Shown piece after piece: positions 1 through 12,987 of a DNA stretch of 64,000 nt. Below the pieces are notes generated by a model, which saw nothing but the letters and a program-made list of their open reading frames with translations, had not been told where the DNA came from and made no database searches. Position 1 is the first letter of the stretch. Each line of letters begins with the position of its first letter. Source of the stretch: Leucaena leucocephala (taxonomy: Eukaryota; Streptophyta; Magnoliopsida; Fabales; Fabaceae); NCBI GenBank assembly GCA_037074615.1, contig CM073562.1:16539001-16603000 (forward strand), in the 5' to 3' direction. Made by a program: the position numbers and the translations under genes.

Positions 1-1161
1 CGTTAAGAGTGCTGGGGAAAAAGTCAGCCACAACAAGTCTGATACATCTTACATGACCATTGACAGCTGCAAAGTGAAGAGCTGTCCTCCCACTAAGATA
101 ATCTGCTCTCATAACCTGTAAGTGAATTGACCACAGTCAGGTTATTCTTATAAGCCGGTTTAACCATGAACGGAGAAAATTAATATCCAAAATAGTCAAA
201 CTTTTCTAAGTAAATCTTCAGCACATAATCTTCACAGGACAGTTAAAATTATGGGGAAATACAGTTTACGTAGATAGAATTGATGATGGTCAGAGCTAAA
301 CGAAGAGAATTTAACAGGACTCACGTTGCATCGGAAAAGCATAAGGGTCTGTACAACTTCCCAATGTCCATATCTACAAGCTTGCATCAGGGCCGTCTTC
401 AAATCAGGCATCAAAGTGAATCATGATCTCAAGTTAGTACAACATATGCAAGTATAAACATTTAGAAAGAATACGAAGCATCTCAATTGAATCTTATTAA
501 GCTTCGTCATATCATGTTAGCATCAATTAAATTGATACCAGAACCCAGATCCATCGATTTTCACTTACTCTAGATGAGACAGACAGCACTTCGTTGCATG
601 GGATGAAATAATTCTCTAAATTTTTTATAGATGTGGCCAAAAAGTGAAATCTGATTTCCAATTTCATATACAAAACAAAACCTCAAATTTAACAAAAAAT
701 TCAATGCCGAATCTTGGCCGCCATTTGTAATCACATCGTGTAAGTTGGTCAAATCGAATCCAATACTCGAAAAAGTCAAACATGAACTCACGATCAATCG
801 GCCATAAAAAGAGAGAATGGAATAGATGAAAATTGCACCTGCCCGCAATAATTTCTCGAGTTCACATCGGCTCCACTTTCAAGCAACAATGCCACAATCT
901 AATTGACACAAAAGCAAAATACTATGAGGATCAAACGGATGCTGAATTGGTTAAATTATAAAACAAAAATTAAGGACACGAAACCTCGTTATGGCCCTTG
1001 GCGGCTGCGAAATGGAGAGGCGAATTGAGACCACCGAAAGTAGAATACTTGGCAAGACAAGGGTTAAAGTCGAGAAGCATCTTGGCCTCAACCAAATCGC
1101 CGTCCCTGGCCGCCGACACCAACCTCTCGCCGGAGGCGGAGCACCCAAAAGAATTACCCAT
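1..1161 (-). CDS. XBAT33: XBAT33-like ankyrin-repeat RING E3 ubiquitin ligase, N-terminal part (cut by left edge)
   Basis: Four exons can be read on the minus strand: 985-1161, 839-898, 325-396 and 1-115 (incomplete). All junctions are GT-AG and in frame, giving about 141 residues. The protein starts [20 protein letters not shown] and then runs through consecutive ankyrin units, with recognisable stretches such as [38 protein letters not shown] and [13 protein letters not shown]. These match the N-terminus of Arabidopsis XBAT33 as I remember it. In that family the ankyrin block is followed by a C-terminal RING finger that ubiquitinates target proteins; the RING would lie left of the window and is not seen. 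The start is the first ATG of the long exon 1 frame. Gly2 and Cys7 are possible lipidation sites (inference). The very short internal exons of 60 and 72 nt are exact multiples of three. Confidence 0.93.
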
Positions 1162-1620
1162 GAGAACCCAGAGTCAGGAATTTCTGGACGAACCCCACTT
1201 GGAAGGAGAAAATCTTGTGAGTGAAACAATGTTAGGTGAACGTCAGAGAAACAAGAAGGAAGGGAGTAACTGGGCGAAAACTTCACGCAATGGGATCAAC
1301 AAGGGGAAGAAGAAACTGGTAAATTAGGTTGAGAAGTTGAGGACGTTGACGTGGGAGATATGGGGGTGAGTCGTCGTCGTCCTTTGGTTTCTGCTGTGTC
1401 CTGCAAATCTGAGAACGAATGGAATGAATTGAGAGCTGCCTGGGCCGGGGTCGAAGTTCTGACTTATGGGGACCAAATAAAGGTGATAGTAGAAACCGGA
1501 AACTTTACCTTCTCTCTGTTATTTTCTTCTCGTCTTCTTTACCGCTTGTGCACCGCTCTTTCGCTCCCTTTCTCCCTTTTACTCTCTCTCCCTCCCTTTG
1601 TTTTTTTAGGGTAAATTAGT
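1162..1620 (-). promoter_or_regulatory. 5' leader and promoter region of the XBAT33-like gene
   Basis: This stretch lies immediately upstream of the minus-strand start codon and is less AT-rich than the spacer beyond it. At about 1540-1605 the plus strand is strongly pyrimidine-rich, so the minus strand is purine-rich, as is common in plant leaders. No clear TATA box was identified. Open frames on the plus strand here are antisense to exon 1 and its leader and show no family resemblance. Confidence 0.45.
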
Positions 1621-2685
1621 TGATTAAATGAATATGACATCTCCACCTTTAATTAATTTTCTCTTAACAGATTAACTTTTTAAAAATAAATTTTAGGTAA
1701 AATAAATTTTAAAGAATATATTTTTTAAAAAAATAATTTTAAAAATTAAATATATTTAGATGATTAATAATATAATTATTTTTTTATAGATAAATTATTA
1801 AAAATGATATAAACTAATATGATAATTATATAAAGAATAAATTTTATTTTTAATTTATTTATTTAAGTGATTAAAAAATAATATATATATATATGTATTT
1901 GAGTGGGGTAAAAATTTATAATATTTACTTAAATTTTAATTTTTTCCCCATTGAAGCGTAGGAAGAAGAGAAGTGGACAAAGGTTTCAGAAGCGCAGGAA
2001 AGAAGAAAGAGAGATGAAAACCACTGATGATAAAAGTGCAGTATAATTATAGACACTGATAGAAAAGCTGAGCTATAGCAGATTATATTAAAACCAAAGT
2101 TTTATCTTTAAAACCATAGTTTGAGATGCAAGAAGTGATTTTTCAGATTTTAGAATTATTTAGAAAAAAATAAGAAAATTATAGTTTAATTTTAAAATTA
2201 ATTTTCTAACCCACACGTCAACCAAACACTTAGAGTAGCTGGAAAAAAGAAAAGAGAAAATAATAATAAAAAATTTAAAGAATAATAAATATTAAAATAT
2301 TATATTTTCCAATAATATTTAATTTATTATTAACAATATTTGATCTACTGTTGATAGTATACCTAATTTAAAATTTATCATTTTTAAGATTTTTTATTAT
2401 TATTTTCTCAAAAAAGTTTATGACTAAACCACAAAATTAAAGAAATATATTATTACATTTTTTAAAATTGTTAATCACATAATTTTTTAATAATTAAACT
2501 ATTTATATTAGATTATATAATTCTTTTTACTTGTTATCATCTTTAGTCTAATCAAAGAAGTTTATGTACTCATCATATTTATAGATGAAGAAACTCGCAA
2601 TCCCATATTTAAAAAAAGTTTAAGAAAGTGATTAATATTATAATTCAGAATATCCTGACAAATTATAGAATTATTAGTCATTTGA

Positions 2686-2770
2686 TTGATATTAACTCAA
2701 GTGATAAGAATGGAGTGGAGTGTGAGATAAAGGCAAGGATTTAAAACTCATTATCCATAAAAAAAAAGTT
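2686..2770 (+). repeat. Possible SINE-like unit ending in an A-run
   Basis: The unit reads TTAACTCAAGTGATAAG..., then GGATTTAAAACTC about 40 nt later, then ATAAAAAAAAAG. The first block resembles a tRNA-type A box and the second a B box (consensus GGTTCRANTCC), followed by an A-rich tail, which is the layout of a tRNA-derived SINE. The match is degenerate and no target-site duplication was established. Confidence 0.3.
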
Positions 2771-2819
2771 AAAGTAGCATAATTATTGATAGCATAACTT
2801 CATAATGTTGTTGTTGTAG

Positions 2820-2842
2820 TTATTATTATTATTATTATTATA
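2820..2842. repeat. (TTA)n microsatellite
   Basis: About seven TTA/TAT units in a row, followed by TACCAACC. Simple sequence in the spacer with no gene context. Confidence 0.9.
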
Positions 2843-3384
2843 CCAACCAATATGTAACTAAAAAATGTCGGGTTTTTTTTTTTGCCTCAACTAAATCGTT
2901 GGGTGGTGCTATTTTAATTAATCCATAATATATTAAATTTAAGAGTATGCGGGGTAGATAGATACTAAGGTTCATATATGACAAAACATGGTAAAAGAAA
3001 AGGAGAGTAGGTATTTTTTTTTAAAAAAAAGGGATAAGCTATTTCTGTGAGACAACAACAACGATAATGTGAAATTGCAAGTAACTACTTAATTAGGCAA
3101 AAAAAGAAAAGAAAAAAAAAGACACGTTTTTTGTTATTACATGAAATTTATAGGTAACTACCAACAAGTTTCGCTCTAAAAATATGGAATAAATATAGTA
3201 AATAATTAGAATAAGGATATGTGCTTCTTAACTATTTTAATAATATAAAAAAGTCAAGGCACGTACGCCCCTTCCTATATTGTCAAGTATGAGTAGGAGA
3301 TAATATATTATTAATATTTTGATGGAAGCAACAATAATAAATTACACCTCACCTCAATCATGTTGGTCTTCTCTGTCTTATCTG

Positions 3385-3386
<2 letters not shown>

Positions 3387-3418
<32 letters not shown>
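3387..3418. repeat. (AT)16 microsatellite
   Basis: An uninterrupted AT dinucleotide run of about 32 nt in the spacer. Length is likely to vary between individuals. Confidence 0.95.
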
Positions 3419-3420
<2 letters not shown>

Positions 3421-6400
3421 TAATATGTCCAACTGTTGAAATTAAATAGATTTATAAAAAAATGAAAAAGGTCGTAAATAAAAATAATAAATTTACCTTT
3501 TGATGTGCCAATATTTTTTAACCCTGCTCCCGAAAAAGGGTCAAAAAGTGATGGGTACAAGAGAATGGAGTTGAAGGTAATTATTGATTAATTTGGTGTT
3601 TAACTGTAAATAACAAGATAATGGGAGCCAGCCCCCTCACATGCTTTAATTATTCGAAATTATTAGTGATGATGATGTGACTGCCTCGCTATTTAATAAT
3701 CTTATTTGCGTCCCATATTCTGAGTTATCTAGTCTTTCATTTCCTAATCCTATCATGACTTCATCCTCTACTCCTAATTTTTTTTAAATAAGGAAAATAT
3801 CATTTACTTAACTTATCAAAAAATTATATTCCATAAATCTTTAAAAATATTATCTATAGTTCTTGACAATTCTTCAAATACTTTAATAACATTATGTTAG
3901 AATTATGTCCTTCTATTTAATGGACATGTACTACTCATTTGATATTATCAATAAGATTGAATAAGGTAATCTTTTATATATAATTTTTTTATATTATTAA
4001 ATTATAAGGATATTAATTTAGATAACTTGTACATAACCTTAATGGAAAGACATGACCAGTAAGATTAGTTGTTTTTATAACAAATTAATAGTAAATTTTT
4101 ATTTGTTATAAAAACTTAAATTTAAATATTGATATTTTTATATATAAATCTTTTATAATATTAATATCTTCTATATTTTTTATAAAATATATATATTCTT
4201 TTATTATTAGCAATCAGATTCTAATTACTATCATATATTAAATATGATTATATTTTTTAATAAAAATTTACATATTTTTATATTGTAATAAATTAATTAT
4301 TTTTACTAGATATAATCCTATTAGAATATATATAATGTGCTAATGAAATTTTTAAATTGACACTTTTTGTGGTAGATTCTTTTTAAACGAAAAACAATTA
4401 TTAGTAAATATAATCCAATTCCAAACAGTACTTGGGTTCAACAGTTACAGTATCTGACACATAGAGGGTCAGTCAAAGCGCGTGTTGCCTCGTGTGTATA
4501 AAAAGATACATATGGTACGCCACGGACCACGCTATTATGGACCCACCAAAAGGGAGACCTATCTTCCTCATATGTCCCTAGAGATATGAATCGTACACGT
4601 GGATGACTTTGAATGATCACTTTTTTACGAGTGGGACCCTCTTGATCAGACCATCCTCAACGGTTCATAAATGTGCTTGAGAATACCGTCTCCCTAACCA
4701 CACGGGGAACTTCCCCACATTAATGGCTCGTCCTCAATGCACCGATGTTATCCCTTTTTTTAGAGTAATAATGACCTTAATATTGGGAATTTGAGTGTGA
4801 TTTGTAAGGGAAGATTAAGAATAAATACTTTACTGAGAATAATATGAGAAAACTTGAAAGCTGATTGTACTCTATGCAGGGCTCTCGTGCTAGGAAAGCT
4901 CCAAGAGAGAGACTTCCTTAACATTATTTTAAAAAGATGACCGTAAATGAATTTAATTATGCCTTCTGGTTAGAGTGAAAGGGGTAATTTAAGAGTGAGG
5001 TGCACAACTCAACCAACACAATCATCTTATCAAGGAATAGAAAAATTAAAAAAAAATTATGATAAAATCTCAAAAAAAATTAATTATTATAAAAAACTAA
5101 ATATTATAATTTTATTATCAATTCAAGTAGGATGTGTGTGTAAATATAACAATACAAGCTTGAATTAAATAAAACCTTTTTTTTTAAATATGTACTAATT
5201 AATAATTTTTTTCCATAGTGGGATGATTTGAAATTTTGATCAGTATCCACACCTCACTCCTTTCCTTGCATCTTGTAGTAGCTCCATGTAAGATACACCC
5301 TGATACTATCATAGAATATTATAGTGTGTGTACTTTACGATATTTTATTTATTAGTATACTGGTCAAAAAGTTCAGCACAAAAATATAAAATTTGTTAAA
5401 GTTAATATATTTTTTATCCCATAATTATAATTTTATTTTAATTTTAGTCCATTCATTTTTAAAATATAAGTTTTAATCTTTTTAACTTTTAAACTGTTTG
5501 TGCTGCTAATCATTCCATTATTAATGGTGTTAAATTTGCACATGTGGCACTAATAACGTTTAATTATGCTTATTTTGGCATCTTAAATGGATGTGGAACA
5601 AAAGAGCTTAATGTATTATAACATATATATTTGAATTTTTTTAAAAGAAAATAATTAAAAAATTTTGAATCCCAGTTGAGGATCACGGACGACCCCAATC
5701 TCATGCCTCTCCGATTGAGCTTCGATTTTTCACTGGACTATAATGAAAGCTCTTCAATCTTTTCCACACTTGACATGGCATGGCACCTAGCAAGAAGACG
5801 AAGCTGTTATCATAGCAATTGGTGCTAGTTCAAAATAAAGGCTACGAGAGAGGAATCCAACATGGAAAATCCATGAAACTAGCCCCATGTATCGGTCCAC
5901 TTGTTCACACAATACTCCCATCGAGGATGCTGACTCCTCAACCTTTGTTTTTGTTTTTTTTTTTATTGAATCTAATGCCAATTCATTACCAACCCATTTC
6001 CTAATCATAGAATAAAATTAATTATCTTTACAAAGAAGTTAAATATAATAGAAAGAGTTACTTTTATTAGGAGAAATATTCATATATAATATTTTAAATA
6101 TAACTGTCTCTAATAAAAATATATATAAATAAAAAAAATATTTTTACTACAGTTGATATCCTTAACTTATACAAAGTCATGTGATTTTTTTTTAAAAAAA
6201 TTACCATTTATTAAAATTAACTACCACAATAGTGTGTGTCTATGGAATTAAAAGCATATCAACAACTTAATACAATCATGGGAGATAATTAACTATTATA
6301 TATTTTTACCCTATATTTAGAATTAAGTAGAGTTTTAAAACTTTTTCTCTATAATTAAGACCGGGAGGGAGCATGAAGTATATAAAAAATTTATTTATTT

Positions 6401-8274
6401 TAATTAATTTTCATACATGAAATTCTATTAATGCCCTACTTGATAGGGCCATGCGAGCCGTTAGATATTCCCCCTGTTTCAACAAACAAATAATGCCTAT
6501 GTTCCCAAAATAGAGATCGTCATGGTCAACCAAAATGGGTTCACTTAGCAACTACTCTGTCTTATGCAAAATAAAATCCTCCAATTAGTTATCTTATACT
6601 ATTTTATTACAAGATTTTGTTTTTAAATAATGTTGTAGACATTGGTATACCATTACATGTAGACTGATCTGTTATGTCCAATTTGAGAAATAAGTTAAAT
6701 TTCCTATGACATATAAATTATGCAATTTTTTATACAAGAAATGTTATTTAAAATTGCATCGATTCGTTTTCCATAAATTGGACGGTACCATAGCCACCAA
6801 CACCAATATACCAACAAAAGCAAATCTACAATATCCAAGACATGATGTATCTTTTGAATAAATAATATAATTTTATTTATAAGTCACTCATATTATATTT
6901 CACACATCAATTAATAAAAATATTAAAATTTATTAACTTTACCGTAAAATTAATAATTTTTTAATTTTATCTCTATTTAATAGTATACATTATATCTCAT
7001 TAGAATAAGGTCAATATAATAATAAATAAAGAGTAAAATTTTATATTTATATAAAAATTTTAATAATATAATTTATAAATATGGCAACAAATATCTGGAC
7101 TAGAAATATTAGTGGTTATATTTGTGGCCAAGAAATAATATAAGCGGTGATATATGATAAGATCAGTATATAGGCTATGAGTATGATATTATATGAAATG
7201 ATTGATTAAATATGGAGATAAGGATTGCGTAACACAATCAGAAAACGCGTCCTAACATCCACACCATATCATATTTACTTATATATATATATTCTAAATA
7301 ATTATGAAGCTCATATTTTCAACCTCATATGCAATACGACGTGTTTAGTTAATAATCATCCAGTTGTCTGCATGGGGCACATAGTTTATTTATTTATTTC
7401 TTTTTATATGTAACTTGTTTTAAATAAATTCAAATGAATTGTATTGTATTGTTTATGATTCATGAAATACATAATTTATTTATATATATAGGCTTTTATA
7501 TTATATGTAGCTATAGATTATATATATTGTTTAAATTATGTGTAAATAATTTTTTTTTAATATGGTTACCCAGAGTTTTTTCCCCTTTTTTTGGCATAAA
7601 AAATTTTAGGTGAGTTCGATACCGATTCTCTGTGAAAATCAAGACATAACCTTAAAACTTATAGAATATTTATAATAAATTTATAATATTATCTATTAAA
7701 AGAATTTTCATATAGTAACATAAATCAGACTCTCATTATTGTTAAATAGCTAAGTTCAATTGATGGTGGCTCTCTCAATCTTTTTTCCTTAGGTAAATAC
7801 TATTTTAGCCTTAAAGATTTTACAATACACTTTCATAAATTTTTAGATTTGTATAGGTCGCTTTGATGACTTTAGTGATTAGTTTGTTATTTCATCAATA
7901 AAATGTAATAAGGGGAAAAATCTTCTCTCTAAAAACCCCCTATTCTAGAGAGAAGAATATATAAAGACAAAAAAATCTCTCCTTCATTCTCTTCTATTTT
8001 TCTTAACCAAATACACTTTTCTTTCTCTTCCTCTTCTTTCCCCTCCCTTCTAAAACTCCCAACCAAATAATGGCTAAGTATTTTTATACTATAAACTTCC
8101 CCTTCATTTTAAGAAGCAGGTGTAAACTGAAATAAATTTAGTCAAAATGTGCATTGAACATCTATTCACGAAAGATATAAGATTAAAAATAATAATTAAA
8201 GAAACGTGTCTAGCATATTTACGTTTATTTTAATGATGTCTTGATTATTTTTACCCAATTACAGCTTATTTTAG

Positions 8275-8276
<2 letters not shown>

Positions 8277-8307
<31 letters not shown>
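8277..8307. repeat. (AAT)n microsatellite
   Basis: About ten consecutive AAT/ATA trinucleotides in the spacer left of the PORR gene. Confidence 0.93.
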
Positions 8308-9560
8308 GAAATATGCAAATTCAATTCCTAAGCGCACACCGAATTTCTCCAATCTCAAGTTCAACTTGAAAATTCCGCCAACAAACCAAGAATGTCAAAT
8401 GGAGTGTAGGACACCGCTTTGAATTTACAATGGAATCCACCAATAATCAAACACAAGTCAAACAAGAGGGCGTTATCATTTCTGATTTCTTACACGGCCT
8501 TCAACTCCAAAATGTTACATGAACCAAACCCATGTCCCATCTAATCTTTTATCTTTTATATTCAATAAAATAAAATAGATTAATTTATTATAATTAAATT
8601 TAATATTTTAAAATAAATTTATCTTACATATTTTTTATTTTACTTAAATTAATTAATTAACTTTTATATTAATTATAATTAATTTTTTTAATTTATCTAA
8701 AAAAATTAATTAATTCTTATATTAAGAAATAGAATAAAATTTACGTGACCTATGAGTTCACTGTAGCTGTTTTTTCCTGGTCTACACTCAAAACGGTACA
8801 AGTCAATATGTGAACAGCAAAATGACCATGCTCTTTCCCACCAATTTGCACAGACTTCGTACCCATGTCAATGCCTACCAACCATGGGAAAGAAATAGTC
8901 TACTATTTCTATCTGATCATAGTTCAAAATAGAATAAAAAGAAAGAGGTTTCCCCCTTTGATACATGCAATAATTAATACAACCACAACAGCAAAAGCTT
9001 ATTTTGTTGAAGGTAAGCTTCCGATAATAAACACGAGACCTCAATTAATGACTTTTCAAGTGTCCACAAGGAATAATTAGTAATTTGATGAGAACATTTT
9101 GATGGAAGAATGTATTGATCAAGACATAATTTTACATGGGAAATTCAAAATTCAAATTCTAGGAGTAAAAAAAAAGAGATGTATGGAAACGATGCAAGCA
9201 AACTTTCACTACTAGGTTGTGAATTATAGAGAGAAACCTCATGATTCACGGAATGGTACGATTTATAGAAGATTTAAAAGATATATGAAAAGGTAAGAAA
9301 AACAACAAGTGAAGGTGCATGAACTAATCAAAGGCGCCTTGGTGGCTATAGTAATTTGAACCATGCAGAAAACTGGTATATATCAGAAATTACAAATCCT
9401 GGTTCCGTCTAATTGGAGATCAATCCATTCCATACAAAATGAGTGAAGTTAGTTCTTTGAAAGAGCACAATGATATTGTGCAATTCATATAGCTAAGCTA
9501 GCTTAGTGACACAAGGCTTGTTATTGTTTTATGAAGATTAATGGCAGTTAGTACGCTCGC

Positions 9561-10138
9561 ATAACCCTGATGAGCCAATGTTAAATTACCTGTGCATGGC
9601 TCTATGAAACAAAACAGGGTAGTAACCAAACTCAAGTTAAATGGAGTTTCCTTAAATGATTGGATGAACATCCGGGTTTAGCACTACACCTTCCAACAAT
9701 TTGAAGCTTCGCGCTTAAGGTGTAATTCCTTCCTTTGGTTGGCGTTTTTCTTCCATTTTATTGTTTCTCTATGCACAGATAAACCTGTCAGCATATCAGC
9801 TCTAGTCTGATTGGTTTTAACAGAGGCAGATACAATCATCTTCAAGATCTGGGTTTCAGTGTCCAGAAAATCCAAAGTCCCACCGTATGGTTTGTCAGCC
9901 ACCATTGAAGAAAATATATTCATGAGAATGGCCACATATCTTGCTGCATACTAGCCAAACAAGTCATATGTCATATCATCACTGCTTTGAATATTTTATT
10001 TTGAAGTCATCAAGGGACTCCTAAATAGAGAAATAGGAAGAATCCCTCGATAATATTCTCTCAACAGAAACCATTCAACCAAGACCAGGTGAAAGTTTTC
10101 AATTCCACCTTCTAGACATGATACTATTGTTACCTAAG
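9561..10138 (-). other. Downstream flank and probable 3' UTR of the PORR gene
   Basis: The first few hundred bases past the PORR stop codon in its transcription direction. The composition is intermediate. An 83-codon open frame at 9684-9935 has no recognisable domain and is treated as chance. No splice-linked coding extension of the PORR gene was found here. Confidence 0.4.
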
Positions 10139-11542
10139 TTAAGATGTCCTTTCCATTGATGGATTATCCTCAAAATCTTCATCCTCGTCTTCAATTTCAG
10201 AATCAACATCAGAACCTATGTCCGATGACAAATCAGCCTCAGCCGCATCCCCGTCTTGCCCCAGACTATCTTCACCCTTGAAGTCCTCAAAAACATTCTC
10301 AACACATGCTCTTCTTACTGGCCCCATTTCATCCTCTTCTCTACTTCTCCTATAGCCAACCAATTCTCTATCAACTTTTGCTTTCCTAGGACTGATCAAA
10401 ATCAACTCAGCTAGCTTCCTTCTAGCTAAATACAAATCATTGGGCTCTATCAATTCTCCCTTTCTATATGCCTCCCTAAGGAAAACCGTGTGCAACTTCC
10501 CTTGATTTCCTCTAGTTGAGACATAAAATATCCCCTGGTGCTGAAGAAGAAAGTCTTTCAACTTCTTAGGCAAATTCATCGCCATCCGAAAATGAGCAAT
10601 CCTCTCCAAAGTAATTTTCTTCTCAACTGTCAACGACAACAATTCATGGATTGTAGCAACTGCTCTCTTGTCCATTCGCTTCTGAGCCTCAATCGATCTC
10701 AGATCATACCCTGAAACATCTTCATAAGGTGACCAGTATGGAAGACGTTGCCATTTCCACATTGCAATTCTAAAATACTTCCCAATCTTAAACCCCGGAG
10801 GGAAATTTATAATGAAAGAAAATCTAATATTTTCAGCTTCAATTCCTTTCTCCCTGTATTCCTTCTCCCTAGCTTTCTCTATGGCACACACAGTTAACTT
10901 ATCGTCCCTCTCCACAAGCTCAATGTACTTATTCCGAGTCTCTTTGGCATCAAACAATCGAAAATACTGCGGGTACCTGAGAACCACCGAGTACTCGAAG
11001 TCGTCCGGTAATCCAAACGCCGACCGAGCAATACGAACATGCTCGAGACGAAGCCTTCCAGTGTTAGACATAATCAAAAGCTTCCGGAGGCGCGTGACAG
11101 CGTCTGGGATTTGCGCGATGAGGGCTTGCCTTTCTTGATCGATTTGGAGAATGGCTCTCCGGGTCAATCGGCAAAAGAGAATTCGCTGAACCGGATGCTC
11201 GTAAACCTCGAAAACATGAGGGAATTTGAGTATGAAAGCGCCGGCTTCGAGCTGTTTGAAGCCGATTCGGCGAGCGAGGGTGTCGAGGCGAGAGATTGAA
11301 AGTGTGTGGTTGAGTTGCAAAAGAATGAGGTCCTGAAATTTGAGAACTTTTCTCATTTTCTTCTCGACTTCCATGTAGTTGTCATAGCCATGATCTCGAA
11401 CTCTTTGAAGCTTTTTTGGAATGGCAGTGGACTGAGACATTTCTCGGGTGAAGCTAAACATATTCAGAAATAATCGAGTAGTCTTATGTGTTAGGGTCTC
11501 GCGCTTGAAGATGTTGGCGCCATACGAAAAGAAGATTCGCAT
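10139..11542 (-). CDS. PORR-domain (plant organelle RNA recognition) protein, EMB1692/WTF-like
   Basis: A single intronless frame of 467 aa. The first about 35 residues are rich in R, K, S, T and F and poor in acids, as expected of a mitochondrial or plastid targeting peptide. From about residue 40 to 385 follows a PORR domain, with typical stretches such as FQDLILLQ, FILKFPHVFEVYEHP, EYSVVLRYPQYFRLF and LPKKLKDFLLQHQGIFYVST. The tail from about residue 425 is strongly acidic. PORR proteins bind organellar group II introns and assist splicing. The sequence resembles what I recall of Arabidopsis EMB1692 (At5g62990), but ROOT PRIMORDIUM DEFECTIVE 1 or WTF9 relatives cannot be excluded. The start is the first ATG of the frame and leaves a full transit peptide. 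Confidence 0.9.
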   Translation of the reverse strand: MRIFFSYGANIFKRETLTHKTTRLFLNMFSFTREMSQSTAIPKKLQRVRDHGYDNYMEVEKKMRKVLKFQDLILLQLNHTLSISRLDTLARRIGFKQLEAGAFILKFPHVFEVYEHPVQRILFCRLTRRAILQIDQERQALIAQIPDAVTRLRKLLIMSNTGRLRLEHVRIARSAFGLPDDFEYSVVLRYPQYFRLFDAKETRNKYIELVERDDKLTVCAIEKAREKEYREKGIEAENIRFSFIINFPPGFKIGKYFRIAMWKWQRLPYWSPYEDVSGYDLRSIEAQKRMDKRAVATIHELLSLTVEKKITLERIAHFRMAMNLPKKLKDFLLQHQGIFYVSTRGNQGKLHTVFLREAYRKGELIEPNDLYLARRKLAELILISPRKAKVDRELVGYRRSREEDEMGPVRRACVENVFEDFKGEDSLGQDGDAAEADLSSDIGSDVDSEIEDEDEDFEDNPSMERTS

Positions 11543-11870
11543 TTTGAGCTCTGGTCGGTGTTGAAATTTCAGGGCTTATCGCTTGTTCGATGTTCATGAA
11601 GGCATGGAGGAGAAGCTGAGGGATAAGCAAACAAGCAGAAAAGTGGCGATTCGAAAACAAGAAATAAAACCTAAAGGGAATATTTCATAAAAAAACAAAA
11701 AAACTAATGGGTTACGATGTAATTGCCTCAATTTCTGATCTTGTAACCCTATTGTCATTAGGCTTCTCCTTACTGTTCACCAGAATGTTTCCAACTTATC
11801 ATCAACCCCGAAAAAAGGAACGCAAAAACAGCCCAAAAAGAAAAGTAAGCAAAGGCCCAATATATATATA
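11543..11870 (-). promoter_or_regulatory. Promoter and leader of the PORR gene
   Basis: A GGCCCA motif at 11854-11859 reads TGGGCC on the gene's strand, the 'site II' element common in plant promoters for organelle and translation genes. A short (TA)n run follows at about 11860-11878. The first 100 nt upstream of the ATG are balanced in composition, as expected of a leader. Confidence 0.4.
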
Positions 11871-12987
11871 TATATATTAATTTAGTTTCCTATAAATAAA
11901 ACTATATTTTTTATTCTTCCCTTTATGTGTTCTTCACCGTCAACACCTAAACTTGCGACCTTCGAAAACACACTCCACCCAAGCCTTCATTGTCGTCACC
12001 TCGGAGCCGGTGGTCTCCACCATTCTCTTCGCCGTTGAAGAAACCACCGCTTCCATTCCTTCTCTTCTGACCAACGCCTCGCACCCTCACCCATTAATTT
12101 AAATTGTGATTTTATATTTTTATTTGCTTCAGTCAAAATCTGTTGAATCATGTGAGTCCTTTATACTCCTGATTTTAAAAGTTACAGCTTCTGCCATCAT
12201 CACTTGCGTTGCAGTCATTTACTTGTAAGGTGCATGAGAAATTCAACCTCACGATCTCTTCAATCTTGGTTATGTTTTGACAGTGGCTTTAAGTAATGCA
12301 GCTCATTCTCCGGTTTGTATCAATTTTTCCTCCCCCCTTCCTCTGTTCTTCAATATGTTCGGGTTGGTTTGAGGGATCTGTAAATTTTGGTGAATATGTT
12401 GATTGGGGCAATAGCAGAGGGTGTGAATGCGATTAGGGTTGGAAATTTGAGAGATTTCTTCAATCCATGTTCTTTGATTTGCAATCCATGGACACCGATG
12501 ATGATGGAGGGGAAGAGTTTAGAATTAGAGGCCGGCCACTTCGAACAAAACAAATTTATTTGAAGTGGCTTCTAAAGAAAGGAGACAAATTTTCGTATAA
12601 AGCTGCAAGCAAAAGAGACAAAAAAGGAATTCCACAGAAGTTCCAACTTTATAGCCTGTATTATACCATAAAACGCATGAACACTAAAATCACCATAAAT
12701 ATAAAGAAAGAAGAAAGAAAATACTCTAGGACAAATAGCGCGAACCGAGCCAGACTCGGAGGTCAACGAGTCAATACCCGCACCACCAGCTCTCCCACCA
12801 ACATACGAAGTTACTAACCTTCCTCTTTGTTTCGTGGTTCGTTCTTGACTCGAAACCCTTCCCTGTCTTCCCCCCACTGATTTCTATATCCTCTATACCT
12901 CCTTTCAACTACTTATTCTTTTCCATCTTTATAAACCCAAACCCTATTTCTCAGAAACCGAAACTCCATCGTCATCCTTCTTCGTCT
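11871..12987. other. Region between PORR gene promoter and HD-ZIP 3' end, with an unassigned coding-like patch
   Basis: Downstream of the HD-ZIP stop codon at 12988, the piece of about 12640-12987 is probably its 3' UTR. The rest includes two patches of balanced composition at about 11926-12110 and 12400-12560. One plus-strand frame at 11943-12110 reads about 50 codons without a stop. No protein family was recognised and no splice structure could be proven. Confidence 0.4.

Larger units (their letters stand above)
1621..9560. other. AT-rich intergenic spacer, about 8 kb, no supportable gene
   Basis: Very AT-rich sequence with short A/T runs, microsatellites and pieces resembling decayed short transposons. 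No open frame in it resembles a known protein. Less AT-rich islands occur at about 4430-4760 (with an ACACGTGG G-box-like site near 4595), 5690-6000 and 8320-8530. Some may be conserved non-coding sequence, but nothing in them can be named. A fragment related to the element at 42936-43575 lies at about 1665-1870. Confidence 0.6.

Noticed and set aside
998..1327. Plus-strand frame of 109 codons
   Set aside because: It is antisense to XBAT33 exon 1 and its leader and has no family resemblance.
9684..9935. 83-codon minus-strand frame downstream of the PORR gene
   Set aside because: No recognisable domain, lies where the PORR 3' UTR is expected, and has no good splice partner.
12467..12817. 116-codon plus-strand frame and the overlapping minus frame at 12572-12877
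   Set aside because: Both fall in the probable HD-ZIP 3' UTR and adjacent spacer, have low-complexity Lys/Arg/Ser-rich sequence and no family match.
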